A DNA stretch of 64,000 nucleotides from Isoptericola halalbus (GCA_009663185.1 VJZX01000008.1:62001-126000), one strand, 5' to 3'. Counted from the stretch's first letter, positions 13,767 to 23,198 are shown. Numbers and translations: made by a program. The notes: a model not told the origin generated them from the letters alone.

Positions 13767-14816
13767 TCACGCGCGGTCGCGCACCGCCTCCACCTCGACC
13801 TCGGGCTCGGCGTGCACGACGTCCTCCTCGATGGCCTCAAGGGCGGCCGTGCGCGCTGTCCTGACCAGGCTCGCGACCGTCGCGATCGCGAGCGAGCCGA
13901 TGATCACGGTGAGCGAGAGCCAGATCGGGATCTCGGGCGCCCACTCGATGTGCTCGCCGCCGTTGACGAACGGCAGCGTGTTCTCGTGCATGGCCTCGAA
14001 GATGAGCTTGACGCCGATGAAGCCCAGGATGGCCGCGAGCGCCACGGGCAGGTAGACGAGGCGCTCGAGCAGGCCGCCGAGGAGGAAGTAGAGCTGGCGG
14101 AGGCCCATGAGTGCGAACACGTTCGTCGTGAAGACGATGAACGGGTCCTTGGTGAGCCCGAAGATCGCGGGGATCGAGTCGAGGGCGAACAGCAGGTCAG
14201 TCGTGCCGATCGCGACGAAGACCACGAGCATCGGCGTGAACAGGCGCTTGCCGTCGACGACGGTGCGCACGCGGGCGCCGTCGTACTGCTCGGAGACGGG
14301 AACGACGCGGCGCAGGAGGCGGATCGCGACGTTCTCCTTGTACTCCTCTTCTTCCTCCTCGCCGGCCAGGAGCTTGACCGCCGTGTAGATGAGGAACGCG
14401 CCGAACACGTAGAAGACCCAGACGAACTGCTCGATGATGGCCGCACCGGCGAGGATGAATCCCGCGCGCAGCACGAGGGCGATGATGATGCCCACCATGA
14501 GCACCTTCTGCTGCTGGTCCCGCGGCACGGCGAAGCGCGACATGATGATGACGAACACGAACAGGTTGTCGATGCTCAGCGAGTACTCGGTGAGCCACCC
14601 GGCGTAGAACTCCCCCGCCGGTGCCCAGCCGCCCACGGCGGCGACCACGAGCCCGAAGATCACGGCCAGACCTACGTAGAAGGACACCCACAGGGCGCTC
14701 TCCCTCATGCTGGGCACGTGCGGGCGCCGGCCGACGATCACCAGGTCTGCCAGGAGCAGAGCGACCATGGCGGTCAGTGACACGGCCTCGAACCAGTACG
14801 GGAGCTCGTGGATCAT
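13767..14816 (-). CDS. TerC family integral membrane protein (copy 1)
   Basis: TerC/Alx-type protein of 349 residues with about 8-9 hydrophobic segments. It has the hallmark SLSIDNLFVFVIIM, containing the conserved Asp implicated in metal handling, and a second conserved stretch ALDSIPAIFGLTKDPFIVFTTNVFALMGLRQLY. The acidic run GEEEEEEYKE sits in a cytoplasmic loop, and the C-terminal tail is acidic. Family members export Mn2+ or affect metallation of secreted proteins. Its ATG overlaps the stop of the upstream terC copy by 4 nt (ATGA), so it is probably translationally coupled and shares the Mn2+ riboswitch of that gene. Confidence 0.93.
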   Translation of the reverse strand: MIHELPYWFEAVSLTAMVALLLADLVIVGRRPHVPSMRESALWVSFYVGLAVIFGLVVAAVGGWAPAGEFYAGWLTEYSLSIDNLFVFVIIMSRFAVPRDQQQKVLMVGIIIALVLRAGFILAGAAIIEQFVWVFYVFGAFLIYTAVKLLAGEEEEEEYKENVAIRLLRRVVPVSEQYDGARVRTVVDGKRLFTPMLVVFVAIGTTDLLFALDSIPAIFGLTKDPFIVFTTNVFALMGLRQLYFLLGGLLERLVYLPVALAAILGFIGVKLIFEAMHENTLPFVNGGEHIEWAPEIPIWLSLTVIIGSLAIATVASLVRTARTAALEAIEEDVVHAEPEVEVEAVRDRA

Positions 14817-15814
14817 GCATCTTCCTTATCGTGGGTCTGGCCGACCTTGGCGTGGCGGCCGCTGAGCAGGGATGCCACCGTGGTGATGGCGAGGACGACG
14901 ACGATGAACCCGAGGGACACCGACGTCGGGATCTCCGGGACCACCTCGACGTGGCGACCGCCGTTGACGAACGGCAGCTCGTTGGTGTGCAACGCGTGGA
15001 TGACGAGCTTGACGCCGATGAATCCGAGGATCGCGGCGAGCCCGTAGCTGAGGTAGACGAGCCGGTCGAGCAGCCCGTCCACGAGGAAGTACAGCTGGCG
15101 CAGGCCGAGCAGCGAGAAGGCGTTCGCGGTGAACACCAGGTAGGCCTCCTGCGTCAGGCCGAAGATCGCGGGGATCGAGTCGACCGCGAACAGCAGGTCG
15201 GCACTGCCGATAGCGAGCATCACGACGAGCATCGGCGTGATGTACCGCTTGCCGTCGACCCTGACCGTCATGCGGTCCTCGACGTAGTTGCTCGTCGTCG
15301 GGAGCAGCCGACGCGTGAGGCGCAGCAACCTGTTCTCGTGGTACTCCACGTCGTGCTCGCGGCCGGCGCGGACCTGCCCGATCGCGGTCCAGACGAGGAA
15401 CACGCCGAACAGATAGAACACCCAGCTGAAGTTCTCGATGAGCGCGACGCCGACGACGATGAAGACCGTGCGCAGGACGAGCGCGACCGTGATGCCGATG
15501 AGCAGCACGCGTTGCTGGTACTCGCGCGGCACACGGAAGCTCGTCATGATCAGGACGAACACGAAGAGGTTGTCGACGCTCAGCGACTTCTCGGTGATGT
15601 ACCCGGCAAAGTATTGGCCGCCGTACCTTGCGCCCCAGACCACCCACACGAGGAAGCCGAACACGACGGCCACGCCGACGTAGGCGAGCGACCACCCCGT
15701 CGACTCACGCAGCGAGGGTGCGTGCGGCGTCCGCACATGTCCGACGTAGTCGACGGCCAGCATCACCAGGATGACGGCGACGGTGGCGATCCATACCCAT
15801 GGGGGTACGTCCAA
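14813..15814 (-). CDS. TerC family integral membrane protein (copy 2, riboswitch-controlled)
   Basis: Second TerC protein, 333 residues, with SLSVDNLFVFVLIM and AVDSIPAIFGLTQEAYLVFTANAFSLLGLRQLY, paralogous to the gene just downstream. I place the start at TTG 15814, which follows GGAGGAG at 6-nt spacing and gives (M)DVPPWVWIATV, directly before the first membrane helix. The frame is open to a GTG at 15862, but that codon lies just before the 3' P1 strand of a yybP-ykoY riboswitch and is unlikely to be used. Likely role: Mn2+ export or metal homeostasis (inferred from riboswitch and family). Confidence 0.92.
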   Translation of the reverse strand: MDVPPWVWIATVAVILVMLAVDYVGHVRTPHAPSLRESTGWSLAYVGVAVVFGFLVWVVWGARYGGQYFAGYITEKSLSVDNLFVFVLIMTSFRVPREYQQRVLLIGITVALVLRTVFIVVGVALIENFSWVFYLFGVFLVWTAIGQVRAGREHDVEYHENRLLRLTRRLLPTTSNYVEDRMTVRVDGKRYITPMLVVMLAIGSADLLFAVDSIPAIFGLTQEAYLVFTANAFSLLGLRQLYFLVDGLLDRLVYLSYGLAAILGFIGVKLVIHALHTNELPFVNGGRHVEVVPEIPTSVSLGFIVVVLAITTVASLLSGRHAKVGQTHDKEDA

Positions 15815-15822
15815 CGGGGTCT

Positions 15823-15852
15823 CCTCCGGTACGTAGGACTCAGCACCGGAGG
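15823..15852 (-). promoter_or_regulatory. Shine-Dalgarno-sequestering hairpin (riboswitch expression platform)
   Basis: The sequence CCTCCGGT (15845-15852), which includes the 3' strand of the riboswitch P1 helix, is exactly complementary over 8 bp to ACCGGAGG (15823-15830), the terC ribosome site. The loop is 14 nt. It is mutually exclusive with P1, so ligand-bound P1 would free the ribosome site: a translational ON switch visible in the sequence. Confidence 0.8.
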
Positions 15853-15956
15853 TCTTCTCCACCCGCGGCGCGCGGCGCCGTGGGCGGGTGAGACCGAACC
15901 AGCGTCGACGCCGGCCGTGATGACGACCTCACCCCTTGCGGAGTACTCCCCTCCAA
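15848..15956 (-). promoter_or_regulatory. yybP-ykoY manganese riboswitch
   Basis: The known Mn2+ aptamer elements occur in order. P1 is GGAGG (15950-15954) pairing with CCTCC (15848-15852). Loop L1 contains GGGGAGTA. P2 is CTCC-GCAA-GGGG with a GNRA tetraloop. P3 is GTGAG pairing with CTCAC and encloses the conserved TCGTCATCAC. There is an 8-bp P3 extension, a GC-rich P4, and AAGACC before the 3' P1 strand. This family senses Mn2+ and often precedes TerC-family genes. It sits directly before the terC pair. Confidence 0.93.
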
Positions 15957-16018
15957 CAGGCGGTAAGCATACGGCACGCCGTGCGGGCTCGGCCCGCCGT
16001 CCCACGGCGGCCCACGTC

Positions 16019-18127
16019 TCAGGCGGTCGCCGCCTGCATCTGTCGCAGCTCCTTCTTGAGCCCGGCGATCTCGTCGCGCAGGCGCGCCGCGACCTCGAAC
16101 TGCAGCTCCGCGGCCGCGGCGTGCATCTGGTCGCTGAGCTCTTGGATGAGCTCCGCGAGCTCGCTCGCCGCGACGCCGGCGAGCCGGTTGCCCGTCGTCG
16201 CGCCCTCCTTGGGTGCCCCCGGCACGGGCGCCCTGCCCTTGCCCGTGGCCGCCGGCCTGCGGTACCCGCCCTTGAGCAGCTCGGCGGTGTCGACGTCCTC
16301 GCGCGCGAGCATGTCGGTGACGTCGGCGATCTTCTTGCGCAGCGGCTGGGGGTCGACCCCGAGCTCGGTGTTGTACGCGATCTGCTTGGCCCGTCGGCGG
16401 TTGGTCTCGTCGATCGCGTGCCGCATGGCCGGCGTGACCTTGTCCGCGTACATGTGCACCTGGCCGGTGACGTTGCGGGCCGCGCGGCCGATCGTCTGGA
16501 TCAGGGACCGCTCGGAGCGCAGGAAGCCTTCCTTGTCGGCGTCGAGGATGGCCACGAGCGAGACCTCGGGCAGGTCCAGGCCTTCGCGGAGCAGGTTGAT
16601 GCCCACGAGGACGTCGTACTCGCCCAGACGCAGCTCGCGCAGCAGCTCGACGCGCCGCAGCGTGTCGACCTCGGAGTGCAGGTAGCGCACCCGCACGTCC
16701 TTCTCGAGGAAGTAGTCCGTGAGGTCCTCCGCCATCTTCTTGGTCAGCGTCGTGACCAGGACGCGTTCGTCGCGCTCGACGCGCTCGTGGATCTCGTGCA
16801 GCAGGTCGTCGATCTGACCCGTGGTGGGTTTGACCACGACCTCGGGGTCCACGAGGCCCGTCGGGCGGATGATCTGCTCGACCACGCCGTCCGACATCGA
16901 CAGCTCGTAGTCGCCCGGCGTCGCGGACAGGTACACCGTCTGGCCGATCCGCTCGACGAACTCCTCCCAGCGCAGCGGCCGGTTGTCCATCGCGCTGGGC
17001 AGGCGGAAGCCGTGCTCGACGAGCGAGCGCTTGCGCGACATGTCGCCCTCGAACATCGCACCGATCTGGGGAACGGTCACGTGGGACTCGTCGATGACGA
17101 GCAGGAAGTCCTCGGGGAAGTAGTCGAGGAGCGTGTTGGGCGGAGAGCCCGCCACGCGCCCGTCGATGTGCCGCGAGTAGTTCTCGATGCCGTTGCACGT
17201 GCCGATCGCGCGCATCATCTCGATGTCGTACGTGGTGCGCATGCGCAGCCGCTGGGCCTCGAGCAGCTTGTTCTGCTGCTCGAGCTCCGCGAGCCGCTCG
17301 GAGAGCTCCGTCTCGATGCCCGCGATCGCGCGCTCCATCCGCTCGGGTCCGGCGACGTAGTGGGTCGCGGGGAACAGGTGGACGCTCGTCTCGTCCCGGA
17401 TGACCTCGCCCGTGAGCGGGTGCAGCGTCTGGATCGCCTCGATCTCGTCGCCGAACATCTCGATGCGCACCGCGAGCTCCTCGTACACCGGGATGATCTC
17501 GACGGTGTCGCCGCGGACGCGGAACGTGCCGCGGGTGAACGCCGCGTCGTTGCGCGTGTACTGCATCTGCACGAACCGGCGCAGCATCTCGTCGCGGTCG
17601 ACGACGTCCCCGACGTCGAGGCGGACCATGCGGTCGACGTACTCCTGCGGCGTGCCCAGGCCGTAGATGCACGACACAGACGCCACGACGACCGTGTCCC
17701 GCCGCGTGAGCAGGGAGGATGTGGCCGAGTGCCGGAGCCGCTCGACCTCGTCGTTGATCGACGAGTCCTTCTCGATGTAGGTGTCCGTCTGCGCGATGTA
17801 CGCCTCGGGCTGGTAGTAGTCGTAGTACGAGACGAAGTACTCGACCGCGTTGTTCGGCAGCAGCTCGCGGAACTCGGTCGCGAGCTGCGCGGCGAGGGTC
17901 TTGTTGGGCGCCATGACGAGCGTCGGACGCTGGAGCTTCTCGACGAGCCAGGCCGTCGTGGCGCTCTTGCCGGTGCCCGTGGCTCCCAGCAGCACGACGT
18001 CCTTCTCGCCCGCCTGGATGCGCTGGGCGAGCTCCGCGATCGCGGTCGGCTGGTCGCCCGACGGCTCGAACTCGGAGATCACCTCGAACGGGGCCACCGC
18101 ACGCTGCAGGTCGGTCACGGGTCGCAT
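16019..18127 (-). CDS. uvrB: Excinuclease ABC subunit B
   Basis: UvrB is the damage-verifying helicase-like subunit of nucleotide excision repair. Walker A is [13 protein letters not shown], the beta-hairpin region is [20 protein letters not shown], Walker B is VIDESH, helicase motif VI is QTIGRAARN, and the C-terminal UVR domain is [19 protein letters not shown]. The length of 702 residues is normal. The ATG at 18127 gives [16 protein letters not shown]. No SOS-like site was seen in the 64 bp before it. uvrA, uvrB and uvrC lie within 11 kb but in separate transcription units. Confidence 0.98.
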   Translation of the reverse strand: MRPVTDLQRAVAPFEVISEFEPSGDQPTAIAELAQRIQAGEKDVVLLGATGTGKSATTAWLVEKLQRPTLVMAPNKTLAAQLATEFRELLPNNAVEYFVSYYDYYQPEAYIAQTDTYIEKDSSINDEVERLRHSATSSLLTRRDTVVVASVSCIYGLGTPQEYVDRMVRLDVGDVVDRDEMLRRFVQMQYTRNDAAFTRGTFRVRGDTVEIIPVYEELAVRIEMFGDEIEAIQTLHPLTGEVIRDETSVHLFPATHYVAGPERMERAIAGIETELSERLAELEQQNKLLEAQRLRMRTTYDIEMMRAIGTCNGIENYSRHIDGRVAGSPPNTLLDYFPEDFLLVIDESHVTVPQIGAMFEGDMSRKRSLVEHGFRLPSAMDNRPLRWEEFVERIGQTVYLSATPGDYELSMSDGVVEQIIRPTGLVDPEVVVKPTTGQIDDLLHEIHERVERDERVLVTTLTKKMAEDLTDYFLEKDVRVRYLHSEVDTLRRVELLRELRLGEYDVLVGINLLREGLDLPEVSLVAILDADKEGFLRSERSLIQTIGRAARNVTGQVHMYADKVTPAMRHAIDETNRRRAKQIAYNTELGVDPQPLRKKIADVTDMLAREDVDTAELLKGGYRRPAATGKGRAPVPGAPKEGATTGNRLAGVAASELAELIQELSDQMHAAAAELQFEVAARLRDEIAGLKKELRQMQAATA

Positions 18128-18191
18128 GAGCCTACGGTAGGCCGACCCTCCGACATCGCGCTGCGCCGCGGTGCCGTGCGCTTCGTGCTCC

Positions 18192-18815
18192 TCAGTGCTC
18201 GGTGCCGGCCGCGAGCGCCGGCTCGGCGACCCGTCCTGCGAGGTGGTCGAGCGTCGTGCGGACCACGATCTCGAGCGCGCGCGCCGTGACCTCGACGGGG
18301 AGGGCGTCGGCGCGCGGGACGTGCACGAAGCCGGCGCGCGTGCCGTCCCTCGCGGCCGTCAGGTGCTCCACCGCGTAGAAGGTCGCGTTGCACACGTAGG
18401 TGCCGGCCGTGTTGCTCACGACGGCCCGGATCCCGGCGTCGCGCAGCGCCGCGAGCGCCACCTTGAGCGGCAGCGTGCTCAGGTAGGCGGCCGGGCCGCC
18501 GGCGACCACGGGCTCGTCGACCGGCCGAGCGCCGGCGTTGTCCGGGATGCGCGCATCCGCGACGTTGATGGCGACCCGCTCGAGCCGCACCGCGTCGGCA
18601 CGTTCCGCGAGCCCGGCACACACGACGACGTCCGGCGCGTGCGCGTCGAGCAGCCGTGACACGGCGTCGACCGCACCTGCGAACGTCACCGGCAGCCGCG
18701 CCGTGACGAGCTCGTCCGGACCCTCCCATCGCGCCGGGAGCGCACGCACCGCATCCCACGACGCGTTGAGCACGTGTCCCCCGAACGGCTCGAAGCCGGT
18801 GACGAGGACCCTCAC
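18192..18815 (-). CDS. pcp: Pyroglutamyl-peptidase I (family C15)
   Basis: Cysteine peptidase that removes N-terminal pyroglutamate from peptides. The start [19 protein letters not shown] is the family signature. The catalytic Glu region is [17 protein letters not shown], the nucleophile Cys lies in [14 protein letters not shown], and the His in AGFVHVPRA. The GTG at 18815 overlaps the coaE stop by 4 nt and yields 207 residues, typical of C15. It is translationally coupled behind coaE. Confidence 0.93.
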   Translation of the reverse strand: MRVLVTGFEPFGGHVLNASWDAVRALPARWEGPDELVTARLPVTFAGAVDAVSRLLDAHAPDVVVCAGLAERADAVRLERVAINVADARIPDNAGARPVDEPVVAGGPAAYLSTLPLKVALAALRDAGIRAVVSNTAGTYVCNATFYAVEHLTAARDGTRAGFVHVPRADALPVEVTARALEIVVRTTLDHLAGRVAEPALAAGTEH

Positions 18816-19459
18816 GCGCGCTCGGCTTCCTCGGCCGCGACCTCCTCGGCGACCTCCTGGCTGACGCGCTCCCACAGCTCGTCGACCTGAGCCCGGAGCT
18901 CCGCCTCGCTGCCTGAGCCGTCGAGCGTGACGTCGGCCGCCGCGAGCCGCTCCTCGTCGGACGCCTGCGCCGCGACCCGCGCCCGCGCATCGGTCTCGGG
19001 CAGGCCGCGCCGCTCGACGAGCCGGCGCACGCGCTGGTCGGCCGACGTGTGCACGACGACCAGCAGGTGGAAGTGGTCGGCCTGCCCCGTCTCGACGAGC
19101 AGCGGGATGTCGTGCACGACGACGGCGGCCGGGTCGGCGGCGCCCGCCGCGGCCTCGCGCTCCGCCGACAGCCGCCGCACCTCCGGGTGGATGATGCCCT
19201 CGAGCCGGGCCCTGGCGACGTCGTCGGCGAACACGACGGCGCCGAGCGCGGGTCGGTCGAGCGACCCGTCGGGCGCCAGGACGCCCTCGCCGAAGGCCTC
19301 GACCACCTCCTCCAGGCCGACCGAGCCGGGCGCGACGGCCTCGCGCGCGAGCTGGTCATGGTCGATCACGACGGCCCCGAGCTCGCCGAGGCGACGCGCG
19401 ACGACCGACTTCCCCGCGGCGATGCCGCCCGTGAGCCCGATCCGGAACATGGGGTCCAT
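18812..19459 (-). CDS. coaE: Dephospho-CoA kinase
   Basis: Last step of coenzyme A synthesis: phosphorylates the 3'-OH of dephospho-CoA. The P-loop is GLTGGIAAGKS at the N-terminus, with VIDHDQLAREAV (substrate Asp), the lid region around RLVERRGLPETDARAR and HDIPLLVETG. The 215-residue length fits. The ATG at 19459 (MDPMFRIGL) is used; an ATG three codons later (MFRIGL) is an equal alternative. It is upstream of pcp, with a 4-nt overlap. Confidence 0.95.
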   Translation of the reverse strand: MDPMFRIGLTGGIAAGKSVVARRLGELGAVVIDHDQLAREAVAPGSVGLEEVVEAFGEGVLAPDGSLDRPALGAVVFADDVARARLEGIIHPEVRRLSAEREAAAGAADPAAVVVHDIPLLVETGQADHFHLLVVVHTSADQRVRRLVERRGLPETDARARVAAQASDEERLAAADVTLDGSGSEAELRAQVDELWERVSQEVAEEVAAEEAERA

Positions 19460-19509
19460 ACTGCCCGACGCCGCAGGTGCGCGCCGAGGCGCGGCGTAGG
19501 CTTCCCGGC

Positions 19510-21450
19510 ATGAGCATGCCCGGCCATCCGCCCGACGTCGCGCGCACCGGCGGGGGTGGGCGCCCGGGCGCGGGCGGTGGGTCGATGCGCTCCTACCTGC
19601 AGGACGCGTCAGTCAAGGAGCACCGGCTCCCCCGGGCGACGCTCCAGCGCATTCTCGCGTTCGCGCATCCGTACCGGCCGCGGCTCGCGGTGTTCCTCGT
19701 GCTCCTCGTGCTCGACGCCGCGGCCGGCGCCGCGACGCCCCTGCTGTTCCGGTACCTCATCGACGACGGCATCGCCGAGGGTGACGGCAGGCTCGTCGTC
19801 ACCCTCGCCGGCGTCGCGGTGGCCCTCGCGCTGCTGACCGCGGTCCTGTCGGTCGCCGAGAGATGGGTGTCGGCCTCGGTCGGCGAGGGCCTTATCCTCG
19901 ACCTGCGCACCGTGGTGTTCGACCACGTGCAGCGGATGCCGCTCGCGTTCTTCGCCCGCACCCGCACGGGCGCGCTCGTGCAGCGGCTCAACGGCGACGT
20001 GCTGGGCGCGCAGCAGGCGTTCACCTCGACGCTGCAGACCGTCGTGTCCAACGGCCTGACGATCGCGTTCACGCTCGCGGCGATGCTCGCCATGTCGTGG
20101 CGGCTCACGCTCCTGGCGCTCGTGCTGGTGCCGGCGTTCGTATTCCCCGCACGCTGGTTCGGCCGCCGCCTCGCCGACATCGCGCGCCGCTCCTTCGAGC
20201 TCAACGCGGACGCGGGCCAGCTCATGAACGAGCGGTTCAACGTCGCGGGCGCACACCTGGCCAAGGTCTACGGCGACCCGGAGCGCGAGTCCGCCCGGTA
20301 CGCCGAGCAGGTGCGGCTGCTGCGCGACGTCGGGGTCCGGCGCGCCCTGTACAGCACGTGGTTCCGCGTCGGCCTGACGACCCTCGCCTCGGTCGCGATC
20401 GCGATCGTCTACGGGCTGGGCGGCCTGCAGGCCATCGCGGGCGAGCTGACAGTCGGCGTGGTCGTGGCGCTCACCGCCTACCTCGCCCGGCTCTACGGGC
20501 CGCTGACCGCGATGTCCAACGTCCAGGTCGACGTCATGACCGCGCTCGTCAGCTTCGAGCGCGTCCTGGAGGTGCTCGACCTCGAGCCGACCGTGGCCGA
20601 GAAGCCCGACGGCGAAGACCTGCGCGCCGCCGTCGCGGCCCGGGGCGCGAGCGTCGAGCTCGACCGCGTGACCTTCCGCTACCCGCGTTCCGACGAGGTC
20701 TCGCTCGCGTCGCTCGAGTCGGTCGCCGCCGTGCGCAAGGACGCGACGTCGGACACCCTGCACGACGTGTCGTTCACGGTGCCCGCCGGCGCGATGGTCG
20801 CTCTGGTCGGCCCGTCCGGCGCTGGCAAGACGACTGTCTCGCAGCTCGTCTCACGCATGTACGACCCGACGTCGGGCGCGGTGCGGATCGCCGGCGCGGA
20901 CCTCCGGGACGTCACGTTCGCGTCCCTGCGGGCGACGGTCGGTGTCGTGTCGCAGGAGGCACACCTGTTCCACGACACCGTCGCGGAGAACCTGCGTTTC
21001 GCGCGCCCCGAGGCGAGTGACGCCGAGCTCGAGCGAGCGCTGCGCCAGGCGCGGATCTGGGACCTCGTCTCGCGGCTGCCGGAGGGCCTCGAGACGGTCG
21101 TCGGCGACCGCGGGTACCGCCTGTCGGGCGGAGAGCGGCAGCGTCTCGCGATCGCGCGCCTGCTGCTCAAGGCGCCCGACGTCGTCGTGCTCGACGAGGC
21201 GACCGCGCACCTCGACTCCGAGTCCGAGGCCGCGGTCCAGGCCGCGCTCGACGAGGCGCTGTCCGGGCGCACCTCGCTCGTCATCGCGCACCGGCTGTCG
21301 ACCGTGCGCGGCGCAGACCTCATCGTCGTGCTCGACGACGGCCGCGTCGTCGAGCACGGCACGCACGCCGACCTGCTCACCGCCGGCGGCCTCTACGCCG
21401 AGCTCTACCGGACGCAGTTCGCCGACGTCGCGCGCGACCCGACGAGGTAG
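19510..21450 (+). CDS. ABC exporter half-transporter (membrane plus ATPase domains)
   Basis: Type IV ABC exporter of 646 residues. A six-helix membrane domain spans about 45-340 (FLVLLVLDAAAGAATPLLF through LTVGVVVALTAYLARL). The nucleotide-binding domain follows with Walker A GPSGAGKTT, signature LSGGERQR, Walker B VVVLDEATAHLD and H-loop IAHRLST, all intact, so it can act as a homodimer. The ATG at 19510 follows a short GC spacer after the divergent coaE start. The substrate is unknown; lipid or drug export is typical. A strong terminator follows the gene. Confidence 0.9.
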   Translation: MSMPGHPPDVARTGGGGRPGAGGGSMRSYLQDASVKEHRLPRATLQRILAFAHPYRPRLAVFLVLLVLDAAAGAATPLLFRYLIDDGIAEGDGRLVVTLAGVAVALALLTAVLSVAERWVSASVGEGLILDLRTVVFDHVQRMPLAFFARTRTGALVQRLNGDVLGAQQAFTSTLQTVVSNGLTIAFTLAAMLAMSWRLTLLALVLVPAFVFPARWFGRRLADIARRSFELNADAGQLMNERFNVAGAHLAKVYGDPERESARYAEQVRLLRDVGVRRALYSTWFRVGLTTLASVAIAIVYGLGGLQAIAGELTVGVVVALTAYLARLYGPLTAMSNVQVDVMTALVSFERVLEVLDLEPTVAEKPDGEDLRAAVAARGASVELDRVTFRYPRSDEVSLASLESVAAVRKDATSDTLHDVSFTVPAGAMVALVGPSGAGKTTVSQLVSRMYDPTSGAVRIAGADLRDVTFASLRATVGVVSQEAHLFHDTVAENLRFARPEASDAELERALRQARIWDLVSRLPEGLETVVGDRGYRLSGGERQRLAIARLLLKAPDVVVLDEATAHLDSESEAAVQAALDEALSGRTSLVIAHRLSTVRGADLIVVLDDGRVVEHGTHADLLTAGGLYAELYRTQFADVARDPTR

Positions 21451-21480
21451 CGCTCGGGCCGACGACGTGGCGCGCACGAC

Positions 21481-21516
21481 GGAGGCCCGCCACCCCTGCG
21501 GGGGTGACGGGCCTCC
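21481..21516. terminator. Bidirectional GC-rich terminator between ABC exporter and rpsA
   Basis: A near-perfect stem begins GGAGGCCCG and ends CGGGCCTCC, with an inner CACCCC/GGGGTG helix around a TGC-containing loop. It lies 31 bp after the ABC stop and 38 bp after the rpsA stop on the other strand, so it can serve both converging transcripts. There is no U-tract. Confidence 0.85.
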
Positions 21517-21553
21517 TGGCGTCACCGGGCCTCGCGGACCGACGACGGTCGGC

Positions 21554-23026
21554 TCAGTTGCCGGTGAGCTTCTCGCGGAGCGCGGCGAGCGCCTCGTCCG
21601 ACGCGAGCGTGCCCGTGGCCTCCTGCTGCTGCGCGGGCGCCGAGGAGTAGGACGAGCCGCCGCTGCTGGGGACGACGTCGCCCGCCGCCGCGTCGGCGTC
21701 GGCCGCGACGGCCGCACGCACCTGCTCGCGGTGCGCCTCCCAGCGCTCGTGCGCCTTGGCGTACTCGGCCTCCCACGCCTCGCGCTGCGTCTCGAAGCCC
21801 TCGAGCCACTCGTTCGTCGCGGGGTCGAAGCCCTCGGGGTACTTGTACTCGCCGTTCTCGTCGTACTCGGCCGCCATGCCGTACAGCGCGGGGTCGAAGT
21901 CCTCCGACTCGGGGTCGACGCCCTCGTTCGCCTGCTTGAGCGACAGCGAGATGCGGCGACGCTCGAGGTCGATGTCGATGACCTTGACGAAGACCTCCTG
22001 GCCCACGGTGACGACCTGCTCGGGCAGCTCGACGTGGCGCACGGCCAGCTCGGAGATGTGCACGAGGCCCTCGATGCCGTCCTCGACGCGCACGAACGCA
22101 CCGAACGGCACGAGCTTGGTGACCTTGCCGGGCACGACCTGGCCGATCGCGTGCGTGCGGGCGAAGGTCTGCCACGGGTCCTCCTGCGTCGCCTTCAGCG
22201 ACAGGGAGACGCGCTCGCGGTCGAAGTCGACGTCGAGCACCTCGACCGTGACCTCCTGGCCCACCTCGACGACCTCGGACGGGTGGTCGATGTGCTTCCA
22301 GGACAGCTCGGAGACGTGCACGAGACCGTCCACGCCGCCCAGGTCGACGAACGCACCAAAGTTGACGATCGAGGAGACGACACCCGGGCGCACCTGGCCC
22401 TTCTGCAGCGTCTGCAGGAAGGTCGAGCGGACCTCGGACTGCGTCTGCTCGAGCCAGGCACGACGCGACAGGACCACGTTGTTGCGGTTCTTGTCGAGCT
22501 CGATGATCTTGGCCTCGATCTCCTTGCCGACGTACGGCGCGAGGTCGCGGACGCGGCGCATCTCCACGAGGGAGGCAGGCAGGAAGCCGCGCAGGCCGAT
22601 GTCGAGGATGAGACCACCCTTGACGACCTCGATGACGGTGCCGGTGACGACGCCGTCCTCCTCCTTGATCTTCTCGATCGTGCCCCAGGCGCGCTCGTAC
22701 TGGGCGCGCTTCTTGGACAGGATCAGGCGACCCTCCTTGTCCTCCTTCTGGAGGACGAGAGCCTCGACGGCGTCGCCCACGGCGACGACCTCGCCCGGGT
22801 CCACGTCGTGCTTGATGGAGAGCTCGCGGGACGGGATCACGCCCTCCGTCTTGTAGCCGATGTCAAGGAGGACCTCGTCGCGGTCGACCTTGACGATCGT
22901 GCCTTCGACGATGTCACCATCGTTGAAGTACTTGATGGTGGCGTCGACGGCGGCAAGGAAGTCCTCCTCGGTGCCGATGTCGTTGACGGCGACCTGCGGT
23001 GCGGACTTCGTGGTGGAGATGGTCAT
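21554..23026 (-). CDS. rpsA: 30S ribosomal protein S1
   Basis: Ribosomal protein S1 binds mRNA on the 30S subunit. The 490-residue protein has four S1 (OB-fold) repeats, recognisable by IVEGTIVKVDRDEVLLDIGYKTEG, VVTGTVIEVVKGGLILDIG, VRPGVVSSIVNFGAFVDLGG and VVPGKVTKLVPFGAFVRVEDG, then an acidic, Ala/Ser/Gln-rich tail. The ATG at 23026 gives MTISTTKSAPQVAVNDIG. The frame stays open 54 codons upstream, but that is the 5' UTR. A consensus sigma-A promoter lies about 145 nt upstream. Confidence 0.97.
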   Translation of the reverse strand: MTISTTKSAPQVAVNDIGTEEDFLAAVDATIKYFNDGDIVEGTIVKVDRDEVLLDIGYKTEGVIPSRELSIKHDVDPGEVVAVGDAVEALVLQKEDKEGRLILSKKRAQYERAWGTIEKIKEEDGVVTGTVIEVVKGGLILDIGLRGFLPASLVEMRRVRDLAPYVGKEIEAKIIELDKNRNNVVLSRRAWLEQTQSEVRSTFLQTLQKGQVRPGVVSSIVNFGAFVDLGGVDGLVHVSELSWKHIDHPSEVVEVGQEVTVEVLDVDFDRERVSLSLKATQEDPWQTFARTHAIGQVVPGKVTKLVPFGAFVRVEDGIEGLVHISELAVRHVELPEQVVTVGQEVFVKVIDIDLERRRISLSLKQANEGVDPESEDFDPALYGMAAEYDENGEYKYPEGFDPATNEWLEGFETQREAWEAEYAKAHERWEAHREQVRAAVAADADAAAGDVVPSSGGSSYSSAPAQQQEATGTLASDEALAALREKLTGN

Positions 23027-23169
23027 TGAGTGGATGCTCCGATGCGGACAGGGCGTAGTGCGGACAGGGATCGTGGCGCAGTATCGTGCGGCTACCGCGA
23101 CGCCGGACGGGCCGAAGGCTCTCGGGCGGGACGGCGGCGTGCGCGCACAGGCGCACTGCACCGCATGAC

Positions 23170-23198
23170 ATCCTATAGATGGCCCCATGGAGGGTCAA
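23170..23198 (-). promoter_or_regulatory. Consensus housekeeping-sigma promoter of rpsA
   Basis: On the minus strand TTGACC (23193-23198) is separated by exactly 17 bp from TAGGAT (23170-23175), matching the TTGACA-17-TANNNT pattern of the principal sigma factor. Transcription would begin near 23163, giving a 5' UTR of about 137 nt for rpsA. It lies in the divergent space shared with the methyltransferase gene. Confidence 0.75.

Noticed and set aside
15815-15862. GTG start for the riboswitch-controlled terC gene
   Set aside because: It lies beside the riboswitch 3' P1 strand and lacks a ribosome site; TTG 15814 is better placed.
18128-18191. LexA box before uvrB
   Set aside because: No match resembling GAAC-N4-GTTC was found in the interval.
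23027-23188. Upstream extension of rpsA by 54 codons
   Set aside because: The extra sequence has no S1 similarity and overlaps the TAGGAT -10 element; the start at 23026 matches the family.
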